Positions 1-5,751 of a DNA stretch of 5,798 bases are shown one piece after another. The stretch covers positions 1-5,798 of the forward strand of contig CAYWGQ010000208.1 of the NCBI GenBank assembly GCA_964457725.1. The letters are read 5' to 3'. Below the pieces are notes generated by a model that was given only the letters and a program-made list of their open reading frames with translations, was not told the origin of the DNA and did no database searches. Numbering within the stretch: position 1 is the first letter of the stretch; each line of letters begins with the position of its first letter. The DNA is from FEN-1219 sp964457725. Lineage in GTDB: Bacteria > Pseudomonadota > Gammaproteobacteria > Steroidobacterales > Rariloculaceae. The translations under genes and the position numbers were made by a program.

Positions 1-59
1 TCGGCGGCACGACGGAAGGCTATCGGGACGCGCTCGATCTGCTGAGCCAGGCTCTCTAG
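1..59 (+). CDS. C-terminal end of an unidentified protein (partial)
   Basis: Reading from base 3, the frame gives GGTTEGYRDALDLLSQAL and then a TAG stop at 57-59. The gene begins before the window, so only 18 residues are visible. The tail looks like an ordinary amphipathic helix ending, which is too little to name a family. It points the same way as the next gene, whose ATG follows 14 bases after the stop, so the two could be co-transcribed. The call rests on frame, codon style and tight spacing only. It could be a chance open stretch in GC-rich DNA. Confidence 0.35.
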   Translation, partial: GGTTEGYRDALDLLSQAL

Positions 60-73
60 CGGCATCGCCACGC

Positions 74-455
74 ATGAACACGCCCACGATCAAGCGCGAC
101 CGGCTGCGCTCGATCTGCCTCGCGTTGCTGGATGCGGTCGGAAGGAGGCGTGGGGCGATCCGACCTGGCGAGTCCGCGGCAAGATCTTCGCGATGCAGAA
201 GGGGAGCTACGTCGGCGGGTGTCCTTCCGTCTGGCTGAAGGGCGAGGAAGGCGTGCAGGAGATGCTGGTCGCGGCGAACCCGGAGGCGTATCTCGTGCCG
301 CCGTACGTGGGCCACAAGGGCTGGATGGCGTCTACCCGGATACGGCGCGGATCGGATGGGCGACGCTCGCAGACCTGATCGCGGACAGCTACCGGCTGGT
401 CGCCAGGCCAGGAAAGAAGAAGGCAGGGAGCCGGCGCGGCACCGGACGTTCTTGA
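74..455 (+). pseudogene. MmcQ/YjbR-family protein, frame broken twice
   Basis: Family signatures are readable but spread over three frames. From the ATG at 74 the first frame gives MNTPTIKRDRLRSICLALLD and then AV. Near 140-141 the match moves to the next frame, which carries KEAWGDPTWRVRGKIFAM, SVWLKGEEGVQEMLVAANPE and PPYVGHKGW. Around 325-329 it moves again to a frame giving TLADLIADSYRLVA, a Lys-rich tail and a TGA at 453-455. These are the landmarks of the MmcQ/YjbR (DUF419) family: a small alpha/beta fold of about 120 residues, often described as DNA-binding-like, of unclear cellular role. Each shift equals the loss of one base. Restoring both gives exactly 128 codons (127 residues plus stop), the expected family length. 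The gene was therefore recently intact, or the breaks are sequencing errors. No strong ribosome-binding site precedes the ATG. Confidence 0.85.
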
Positions 456-459
456 CCGC

Positions 460-500
460 GGCGCCCGGCGGGTGTCGCACCGGGGCGGCCGGGCGGCGCC
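460..500 (+). terminator. GC-rich imperfect inverted repeat after the MmcQ/YjbR gene
   Basis: GGCGC at 460-464 can pair with GCGCC at 496-500, and CCGGC at 465-469 with GCCGG at 488-492, with a three-base bulge at 493-495. A smaller hairpin, GGTG at 471-474 with CACC at 478-481, sits in the loop. It lies just past the stop at 455, where a transcription end would fit, but there is no T-run, so intrinsic termination is uncertain. GC-rich DNA often yields such pairings by chance. Confidence 0.22.
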
Positions 501-531
501 GTTCGGCGAGCAGCCGGGGGAGCTGCGTACG

Positions 532-570
532 GGAACCCCCGTGTGAATCGTCCGAGCGTTCTGCTAGGGT
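532..570 (+). promoter_or_regulatory. Weak candidate promoter for the sigma factor gene
   Basis: The 154-base spacer before the sigma gene holds an extended -10-like TG-C-TAGGGT at 562-570, about 40 bases before the ATG. The hexamer shares three of six bases with TATAAT, and the -35 position is poor. An ECF-like GGAAC lies at 532-536, but the nearest CGTC/CGTT-like elements are about 12 or 20 bases away, not the usual 16-17. It is therefore not a convincing self-regulated ECF promoter. No AT-rich Fur-box-like sequence is visible. Confidence 0.22.
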
Positions 571-609
571 CCTCTGCCGGAGCGGTAGCGGAGGGGGATT
601 CGACCGACC

Positions 610-1191
610 ATGTCGGGCGGCCAAGCGATCACCGAGGCCTTTTTGTCCTGGCGGGACTACCTCGCTCGCATCGTCTCGCGCATCGTCCCTCCCCACGAGA
701 TCGAGGACATCGTGCAGGAGACCTACGTCCGCGCGTGCCAGCTCGAGAAGAAGGAGGCGATCAAATCCCCCGGCGCGTTCATGGCGACGGTCGCGCGCAA
801 TCTGGCGCTCGATCACGTGAAGCGCGCCGAGGTGCGGCTGACGTCCCGCCTGGACGACGACATCGATGCCGAGCTCGGGGAGCTGCACCGGGTGGTCGAT
901 GCGACCTTCCACCAAGCCGTCTCGGAAGAGGAGTTCGCGCATTTCTGCGAGGCGGTTCGCCGGCTGCCGGTGCAGTGCCGCAAGGTGTTCATCCTGAAGA
1001 AGGTGTACGGCCACTCGCAACGCGAGATCGCCCGCGTGCTGAACCTGAGCGAGAACACGGTCGAGAAGCACATCGCCCGCGGCATCAAGGAATGCGCGCG
1101 GTACATGCGCGACCGCCGCGAGGCGGACAAGAAGAAGGCGACCGTCCACAACCTGCACCCTCCCGCGGCAGAGGGGGGCAACCGACGATGA
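610..1191 (+). CDS. ECF-type RNA polymerase sigma factor (FecI-like)
   Basis: This 193-residue cytoplasmic protein has the two-domain layout of extracytoplasmic-function sigma factors. The sigma-2 region is at about residues 14-80, including PPHEIEDIVQETYVRA at 27-42 (the DxxQE-type core-binding and -10 recognition helix) and FMATVARNLALDHVKR at 57-72. The sigma-4 region is at about 110-163, with LPVQCRKVFILKKVYGHSQR and the helix-turn-helix EIARVLNLSENTVEKHIARG that reads the -35 element. The length is normal for the family. GGAGGGGG at 590-597, 12 bases before the ATG, supports the start. The stop overlaps the start of the FecR-like gene (ATGA), indicating translational coupling with its regulator. 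With the STN receptor downstream it forms a Fec-type signalling set, and the receptor promoter is the likely target (inference). The Lys/Arg-rich tail after residue 165 is probably unstructured. Confidence 0.95.
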   Translation: MSGGQAITEAFLSWRDYLARIVSRIVPPHEIEDIVQETYVRACQLEKKEAIKSPGAFMATVARNLALDHVKRAEVRLTSRLDDDIDAELGELHRVVDATFHQAVSEEEFAHFCEAVRRLPVQCRKVFILKKVYGHSQREIARVLNLSENTVEKHIARGIKECARYMRDRREADKKKATVHNLHPPAAEGGNRR

Positions 1192-2237
1192 CGAACGTTT
1201 ACGAGCTGCCGGACCGCACGGACCCGCTCGACGAAGCGAGCGAGTGGCTCGCGCGGATGGACCGCGGGCTCGGCGACGCGGAGCAGGCTGCGTTGCAGCA
1301 GTGGCTCGGGGGCGATCCGCGGAACTCCGCCGCGCTGATGGAGGCCGCGGAGCTCTGGGACAAGATGGATTCGCTGTCCCGGCTCGCCGAGCTCTTCCCG
1401 GAGCCCGTCCAGGCGCGCGCGCGGTCGCCGCGGCTCGCCTGGGCCGTCGCCGCTTCGGTGCTCGTCGCCGCGGTGACCGGCGCCTGGCTCGCGCTCGAGT
1501 ATCGATCCGCCCGGCCGCACGCCGCGCATGTCGTGACCGCGGCGACGACCGAACAGGTCTTCGCGACCGAGATCGGCGAGAGCAACACCGTGATGCTGCC
1601 GGACGGCTCCCGGCTGATGCTGAACACGAACAGCTCGATCCGCGTTCGGTACTCGGCCGAGCGTCGGCAGCTCGTGCTCGAGCGCGGCGAGGTGTTCGTC
1701 GAGGTGGCGCCGGATCCGACGCGGCCGATGCGCGTGCAGATCGGCGACCGAATCGTCGAAGCGCTCGGCACCGCGTTCAACCTGAGGATGTCGAACGATC
1801 AGAGCATCGAGCTGATTGTCACGGAGGGCAGGGTGCGGGTCGCCGCCGCAGACGGACGGATCGCCGGGCGGGGGGCCGTCGCGCGGAACGTGTCCGCTCC
1901 GCCGTCGCTGACCGTCTCGGCCGGGCAGCGGATGCTCCTGACCAACGAGGACGTCGAGACGCACCCGGTGGCGCCGGCCGAGATCGAGGTGCGGCTGTCC
2001 TGGCGCGACGGGAACCTCGTGTTCCGCGGCGAGTCGCTCGCCGAGGCGTTGGCCGAGATCGGGCGGTACACGGCGGTCGGGTTCGTGATCGCCGACGACG
2101 ATCTGAAAGGCGTACGTATCTTCGGCCGGTTCAAAGGCGGCGACGTCGACGGGTTGCTCGCGACCCTACGGCAGAACTTCGACATCGCGCACAGCCGCAA
2201 CGGCGACGAGATCGTGCTGACGAAGGCGCCGCTCTGA
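1188..2237 (+). CDS. FecR-like transmembrane anti-sigma/sigma regulator
   Basis: This 349-residue inner-membrane protein relays the receptor signal to the sigma factor. The N-terminal cytoplasmic domain (about 15-60, DUF4880-like) holds ASEWLARMDRGL, ALQQWL and NSAALMEAAELWD and should bind the sigma factor. A single transmembrane helix lies at 83-103. The periplasmic FecR domain (about 120-225) has LPDGSRLMLNTNSS, LERGEVFVEV, the GTAFNLR segment at 194-200 and IELIVTEGRVRV. The C-terminal part (about 267-345) carries an STN-like fold signature, LVFRGESLAEALAEIGRY, and probably contacts the STN domain of the receptor. GAGGGGGG at 1171-1178, nine bases before the ATG, fixes the start. The frame is open far upstream (from 543), but that part only shadows the sigma gene. 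The Gly194-Thr195 pair matches the site where Pseudomonas FoxR- and FpvR-type regulators cleave themselves, so processing is plausible. No residue looks missing. Confidence 0.95.
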   Translation: MTNVYELPDRTDPLDEASEWLARMDRGLGDAEQAALQQWLGGDPRNSAALMEAAELWDKMDSLSRLAELFPEPVQARARSPRLAWAVAASVLVAAVTGAWLALEYRSARPHAAHVVTAATTEQVFATEIGESNTVMLPDGSRLMLNTNSSIRVRYSAERRQLVLERGEVFVEVAPDPTRPMRVQIGDRIVEALGTAFNLRMSNDQSIELIVTEGRVRVAAADGRIAGRGAVARNVSAPPSLTVSAGQRMLLTNEDVETHPVAPAEIEVRLSWRDGNLVFRGESLAEALAEIGRYTAVGFVIADDDLKGVRIFGRFKGGDVDGLLATLRQNFDIAHSRNGDEIVLTKAPL

Positions 2238-2249
2238 CGATTCGCACAC

Positions 2250-2280
2250 GAGCGGCGAACCGACAGGTTCGCTCGCGCTC
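2250..2280 (+). terminator. Stem-loop after the FecR-like gene
   Basis: A perfect 7-bp stem, GCGAACC at 2255-2261 with GGTTCGC at 2266-2272, closes a GACA tetraloop. It extends through GAGCG at 2250-2254 with CGCTC at 2276-2280, leaving a three-base bulge on the 3' side. It begins 13 bases after the fecR stop, where termination or attenuation before the receptor gene would make sense. No T-run follows, so it may be an mRNA-stabilising or pausing hairpin rather than an intrinsic terminator. Confidence 0.45.
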
Positions 2281-2309
2281 GCGCATTCCGAACGCACAGG
2301 CCAGCGAGG

Positions 2310-2338
2310 ATGGAATTCGCCCACCTCGGCGGTATAGT
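2310..2338 (+). promoter_or_regulatory. Candidate promoter for the TonB-dependent receptor
   Basis: TATAGT at 2333-2338 matches five of six -10 consensus bases and stands out in very GC-rich DNA. Seventeen bases upstream, ATGGAA at 2310-2315 matches three of six -35 bases. An overlapping GGAATT at 2312-2317 resembles the GGAAAT -35 of FecI-type promoters, so the sigma factor from 610-1191 could act here instead. Transcription would start near 2345 and leave a leader of about 110 bases before the TTG start. The position is right for separate control of the receptor, but the sequence evidence is moderate at best. Confidence 0.35.
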
Positions 2339-2390
2339 CGCCGGCTTCGCGTCCCGCGAGGCGCAGCAGCACGGGCTCGATCATCTGCAC

Positions 2391-2402
2391 GCATTGCAAT
2401 GC
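2391..2402. promoter_or_regulatory. Perfect palindrome GCATTGCAATGC (possible operator)
   Basis: GCATTGCAATGC is its own reverse complement over all 12 bases. It lies in the leader between the candidate -10 element and the receptor ribosome-binding site, and is AT-richer than its surroundings. Symmetric sites of this kind commonly bind dimeric repressors, and one placed downstream of the start could act as a roadblock. It does not look like a Fur box. No regulator can be named, and it could be chance. Confidence 0.3.
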
Positions 2403-2437
2403 CAGACCGCCGTTCCTCCGTCCCCGACGAGGATCGA

Positions 2438-2445
2438 GGGGAGGT
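2438..2445 (+). promoter_or_regulatory. Ribosome-binding site deciding the TTG start of the receptor
   Basis: GGGGAGGT is an almost ideal Shine-Dalgarno sequence and stands nine bases before the TTG at 2455. It is the main reason to accept a TTG start here, because no ATG or GTG follows before the hydrophobic core of the signal peptide. CCTCC at 2415-2419 or TCCCC at 2421-2425 could pair with it and mask it. Confidence 0.65.
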
Positions 2446-2454
2446 AAGCGCACG

Positions 2455-5283
2455 TTGAACGTGCCGGTGCCTCGCAGGCTGTTTCCGGTCCGCTGGCGGA
2501 AAACGGGCCCTGATTCGTCTATCGGAACGGCGCGCAGAACACGCGCCGGAGGGAGAGACGAAGGGGGGCTTCGGCTCGTTCCCGCCTTGCTGCTGCTCGT
2601 CGCCGCGCTCTTGCAGGCGCCGATCGCAGCGGCGCAGCGGGCCGCAGCGAGCGAAAAGATCCCCTTCGACATTCCCAGCCAAAGAGCTGACTTGGCGCTC
2701 ATCGAGTTCGCCGAGCAGGCCGACGTGACCTTCATCGCGCCGTTCGAGGAGGCGCGACAGAAAACCGCTCGTCGCGTGCTGGGTAGGTACACGCGGGAGG
2801 AAGCGGTACGCATCTTGCTCCGGGGCACGGGCCTGCACTACGACTTCGATGACCAAGGCACCTTGGCCGTTCGCTCGACTCGAAGGCCTGCAACAGAGGG
2901 AGATGGCATGAACAACAGTGGCCGAAACAACGTCTTGAGCGGCGTTGCGGCAGCGGTACTTTCCACGCTCGGCAGCCAGGCTGCAGTCGGCCAGAACGCG
3001 CCGGCGGCCGGCAGCGGCGCCGTGGAGGAAGTGGTCGTCACCGCGACCCTCCGGCAGCAGTCGCTGCAGGACGTCAGCGCCGCGGTCAGCAGCTACGGCC
3101 AGGATCGGCTGCTCGATGCCGGAATCGGCACGCTCGAAGAATTGCAGGTGATCGCGCCCGGCATCACGATCACGAACGACTTCAATCTCGCGAAGGTATT
3201 CATCCGCGGCGTCGGCTTGAACGCGTCGGTCAGCGGCACGGACCCGGCCGTCGCGCTGCACGTCGACGGCGTCGTGATCTCGCGCCCGGAAGCGCAGCTC
3301 GGCTCGTTGTTCGACTTGCAGCGCGTCGAGGTCCTGCGCGGGCCGCAAGGCACGCTGTACGGCCGTAACTCGACCGGCGGCTCGATCAACCTCGTGACCG
3401 CGAAGCCGACCTCCGAGCTCGACGGCTACGCCCGCATCACGGTCGGCAACTACGACACGCTCGAGTTCGAGGGCGCGATCGGCGGGCCGATCACCGATCG
3501 GATACTCGGGCGCATCGCGTTCACGGACCAGGACCGCCACGAGGGCTTCGGCGTCAACCCGGTTACCGGTAACCCGGTCGACGATCGGCATCGGACGATG
3601 GGGCGCCTGCACCTGCAGTTCCTGCCGTCCGACAACCTCGATTTCCTGCTGACCGGCGAGTGGTTCTACCAGGACGACCATTCGGGTGCGCTCAAGTTCT
3701 CCGAGCCTTCGTTCCCGGGCATTCCAGGCTTCGGCCCGGCGGCCGGGACCGGCGGCTTCGCGAGCGCGCCGCGGGATCTCGCTTCCGACATCGATCCGGT
3801 CACGACGACCGACTCGTGGGCGATCACCGGGACGACGACGTGGAACGTGACCGACCGGCTGACGTTCACGAACGTCACGAGCTATCGCGACTTCCTGACC
3901 GCCCATACGCACGATCTCGACATCTCGGCGGTCCGGACGCCGAACATTCAATACCGCGACGTCTTCAGCGAGCAGTTCAGCACCGAGATTCGCTTCAACT
4001 ACGACACGGACCGGATCAGCGCGGTCTTCGGGCTGTTCTACGTCGACGAGAACTACGGCATCAAGAGCAGCACGCTCGACTTCGAGCCGCTGCGGGGCGG
4101 GCCGGATAACTTGACCGCGCTGCAGAACGCGAACGTCGATCCGTTCGCGGCGGCCGCGCGCTGCAACGTGCTCGGCCGGCAGAGCCTGATCGACTCGCCG
4201 GCGCCGATCATTCCGTTGCTCTGCGGCAGCAGCGACCTCGAGACCCGCGCCGCGGCCGCGTTCGGCCAAGTGATCTACAACCTGAACGATGCCGTCGCGC
4301 TGAAGCTCGGCGCCCGCTACAGCGAGGAGTGGCGGTTCGTCTCGAACCCGACGACGCTGATTCTGGGCGGCGGCGCGGGGCCCGTCGTCGTGATCGACGA
4401 AAACACGTCGCGGAACGATCGGCGGTTCGATTCGCTCGATCCGGAGATCGGCGTCGAGTGGCGCCCGGCGGATAACGTGCTCGCGTACTACACGTACTCG
4501 GAGGCGTTCAAGAGCGGCACCGGCCTGACGAGCTTGGGCGGCGTAGACGACATCATCGACCCCGAGGAGATGAAGAACCACGAGCTCGGCCTGCGCACCG
4601 CATGGATGGACGGTCGGCTCGTCGCGAACTTCAGCGCGTTCTCGTACGACCTGAAGAACCAGCAGGTGAACAAGGTGCTGTTCGATCCGGTCACGCAGAC
4701 GACGCAGACCCGGTTCGAGAACGCGGCAGCCGCCTCGGGCGAGGGCTTGGAGGTCGAGCTCATCGCATCGCTGACGGACAGGTTCCGGCTCTCGGCCAAC
4801 GTCTCGTGGCTCGACGCGAAGTTCGAGGACTTCGAGACGATCGACGGCCTGAACATCCGGAACACGCCGGGCCCGCGGATCGATCCGGACACGCCGCCGT
4901 ACTCGCCGCTCGTCGAGCAGCTCGCCGGCAATCGGCTGCGGAACGCGCCCGAATGGTCGACGAACGTCCACATCGAGTACGACTTCCCGGCGGTCACGTT
5001 GCCGAAGGACGGCTATCTGATGTTCGCGGCGGACGTGAACTACCGGAGCGAGGTGTACTTCACCGAGTTCAACACGCTCAGGGAAGGCGCCGACGCGGTC
5101 ACGACCGGCGATCTGTATCTGCACTACACGTCGGGCGACGAGCACTGGCGCGGTTCGTTCTGGGTGAAGAACGTCTCGGACGAGTTGATCCCGGCCGGCA
5201 GCTTCCCGATCATCGGCCGCATCATCGGTATCCAGTACCTGGCGCCGCGGACGTACGGCGTCACTTTCGGCTACCACTTCTGA
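2455..5283 (+). CDS. TonB-dependent outer-membrane receptor with N-terminal STN signalling domain
   Basis: This 942-residue transducer-type receptor starts at TTG. A long basic N-terminus leads to a hydrophobic signal-peptide core, LVPALLLLVAALLQAPIAAA (41-60). The STN domain at about 69-141 (FDIPSQ, ALIEFAEQADVTF, GRYTREEAVRILLRGTGL) should contact the FecR-like protein in the periplasm. Residues 152-185 form an unexpected second signal-peptide-like segment. The TonB box EEVVVTA is at 191-197. The plug at about 200-318 holds PGITIT, FIRGVG, VALHVDGV and VEVLRGPQGTLYGRNSTGG, the classic plug signature. The remaining 620 or so residues alternate as beta-barrel strands and end in YGVTFGYHF, with the terminal aromatic residue needed for outer-membrane insertion. 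Energy for uptake would come from TonB-ExbBD. The substrate is not readable from sequence. Siderophore, sugar or other organic ligands are all possible, and the following enolase-superfamily gene tilts towards an organic acid. Cys570 and Cys590 may form a disulphide in an extracellular loop. Confidence 0.95.
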   Translation: MNVPVPRRLFPVRWRKTGPDSSIGTARRTRAGGRDEGGLRLVPALLLLVAALLQAPIAAAQRAAASEKIPFDIPSQRADLALIEFAEQADVTFIAPFEEARQKTARRVLGRYTREEAVRILLRGTGLHYDFDDQGTLAVRSTRRPATEGDGMNNSGRNNVLSGVAAAVLSTLGSQAAVGQNAPAAGSGAVEEVVVTATLRQQSLQDVSAAVSSYGQDRLLDAGIGTLEELQVIAPGITITNDFNLAKVFIRGVGLNASVSGTDPAVALHVDGVVISRPEAQLGSLFDLQRVEVLRGPQGTLYGRNSTGGSINLVTAKPTSELDGYARITVGNYDTLEFEGAIGGPITDRILGRIAFTDQDRHEGFGVNPVTGNPVDDRHRTMGRLHLQFLPSDNLDFLLTGEWFYQDDHSGALKFSEPSFPGIPGFGPAAGTGGFASAPRDLASDIDPVTTTDSWAITGTTTWNVTDRLTFTNVTSYRDFLTAHTHDLDISAVRTPNIQYRDVFSEQFSTEIRFNYDTDRISAVFGLFYVDENYGIKSSTLDFEPLRGGPDNLTALQNANVDPFAAAARCNVLGRQSLIDSPAPIIPLLCGSSDLETRAAAAFGQVIYNLNDAVALKLGARYSEEWRFVSNPTTLILGGGAGPVVVIDENTSRNDRRFDSLDPEIGVEWRPADNVLAYYTYSEAFKSGTGLTSLGGVDDIIDPEEMKNHELGLRTAWMDGRLVANFSAFSYDLKNQQVNKVLFDPVTQTTQTRFENAAAASGEGLEVELIASLTDRFRLSANVSWLDAKFEDFETIDGLNIRNTPGPRIDPDTPPYSPLVEQLAGNRLRNAPEWSTNVHIEYDFPAVTLPKDGYLMFAADVNYRSEVYFTEFNTLREGADAVTTGDLYLHYTSGDEHWRGSFWVKNVSDELIPAGSFPIIGRIIGIQYLAPRTYGVTFGYHF
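2896..2902 (+). promoter_or_regulatory. Internal ribosome-binding site before Met152 of the receptor
   Basis: GAGGGAG lies five bases before the in-frame ATG at 2908, codon 152 of the receptor gene. The residues after this ATG look like a fresh signal peptide: a polar start MNNSGRNN, a hydrophobic core VLSGVAAAVLSTLG and a small-residue region up to about Gln180. Together they make a credible independent start for a receptor lacking the STN domain, or the relic of one. Use of this start is not proven. Confidence 0.45.
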
Positions 5284-5328
5284 GCGGTTGCCGGGGACCG
5301 CGGTGTCGGTAGCAACATCGGGCCTTGT

Positions 5329-5360
5329 GACGGCGAGCGCGAGCGATCGCGCTCGCCGTC
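5329..5360 (+). terminator. Perfect 14-bp hairpin with GCGA loop after the receptor gene
   Basis: GACGGCGAGCGCGA at 5329-5342 is an exact reverse complement of TCGCGCTCGCCGTC at 5347-5360, around a GCGA loop at 5343-5346 that fits the stable GNRA class. It lies 45 bases after the receptor stop and 22 before the next ATG. There is no T-run, so it could terminate poorly, protect the upstream mRNA 3' end, or lower read-through into the enolase-superfamily gene. The stem does not include the downstream ribosome-binding site. Confidence 0.6.
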
Positions 5361-5382
5361 CGGTGCACGCGAGGACCTTGCG

Positions 5383-5751
5383 ATGAAGATCACCGACGTG
5401 CGCTGCGAGCGCGTGACGACGCGCTGGCCTTACGACGGGCCGCTGGACGAGGAGCGCCCGGTGCGGCCCGCGGACATCTATCCCGAGTGCCGCTTCGAAG
5501 GGAAGCTCGGCATCGTGCCGCCGGGCGGGCCGCCGTACGCGATGGAGGCAGTGTTCGTGTTCGTCGACACGGACGAAGGCGTCAGCGGTATGTTCGGGCC
5601 CGTGCAGCCCGACCTCGTGCCGATCATCAAAGGAGCGCTGAGGCGCGTCGTCATCGGCGAGCATCCCCACGCGGTCGCGAGAATCTGGGACAAGATGTAC
5701 CGGCTCGCGATCCACGGCCGCAAAGGCCCGACTATGATGGCGCCAAGTTGA
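5383..5751 (+). CDS. Enolase-superfamily (mandelate racemase/muconate lactonizing type) protein, truncated frame
   Basis: The frame encodes 122 residues matching the N-terminal capping domain of this superfamily: MKITDVRCERVTTRWPY, then IYPECRF, MEAVFVFVDTDEGVSGMFGP at 54-73, and WDKMYRLAIHGRKGPTMMA at 102-120. GAGG at 5371-5374, eight bases before the ATG, supports the start. Members are normally about 370-410 residues. They add a TIM-type barrel with the catalytic Lys and the Asp/Glu metal ligands, which abstract a proton alpha to a carboxylate (racemisation, dehydration or cycloisomerisation). None of that is present here. After MMA the family usually continues with a conserved I-S-x-V-D-x-A-L-W-D segment, but this frame reads PS and then TGA at 5749-5751. 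The gene is either frameshifted or cut by an assembly error, and the window ends 47 bases later. The substrate cannot be assigned. Confidence 0.75.
   Translation: MKITDVRCERVTTRWPYDGPLDEERPVRPADIYPECRFEGKLGIVPPGGPPYAMEAVFVFVDTDEGVSGMFGPVQPDLVPIIKGALRRVVIGEHPHAVARIWDKMYRLAIHGRKGPTMMAPS

Noticed and set aside
515..541. CGGGGG/CCCCCG inverted repeat with a 15-base loop upstream of the sigma gene, considered as an operator
   Set aside because: It is a low-complexity G/C run with a large loop, and such pairings are common by chance in this composition.
532..562. GGAAC at 532 with CGTT at 557, considered as a self-regulated ECF promoter
   Set aside because: The spacing is about 20 bases, longer than the 16-17 usual for ECF promoters. 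The alternative CGTC at 549 is too close. Only a weak generic promoter entry was kept.
543..1187. Open frame from a GTG at 543 running into the FecR-like gene, suggesting a much longer protein
   Set aside because: The extension is an Arg/Gly/Pro-rich shadow of the sigma factor gene. The ATG at 1188 has a good ribosome-binding site and matches the start of the FecR N-terminal domain.
813..1964. A 383-codon minus-strand open frame over the sigma and fecR genes
   Set aside because: Low-complexity Arg-rich product opposite two well-supported genes, with no recognisable motif.
2310..2447. A 45-codon open frame (MEFAHLGGIVAG...) in the spacer before the receptor, ending at the receptor ribosome-binding site; considered as a leader peptide
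   Set aside because: GCGAGG sits directly against the ATG, too close for initiation. The ATG overlaps the candidate -35 element, and no family or attenuator pattern is visible. The reverse strand of the same stretch is also open, so it is probably chance.
3543..3580. Local GGTTACC/GGTAACC symmetry inside the receptor gene, considered as a binding site
   Set aside because: It falls in a repeated Asn-Pro-Val coding stretch of an intact frame, so coding constraint explains it.
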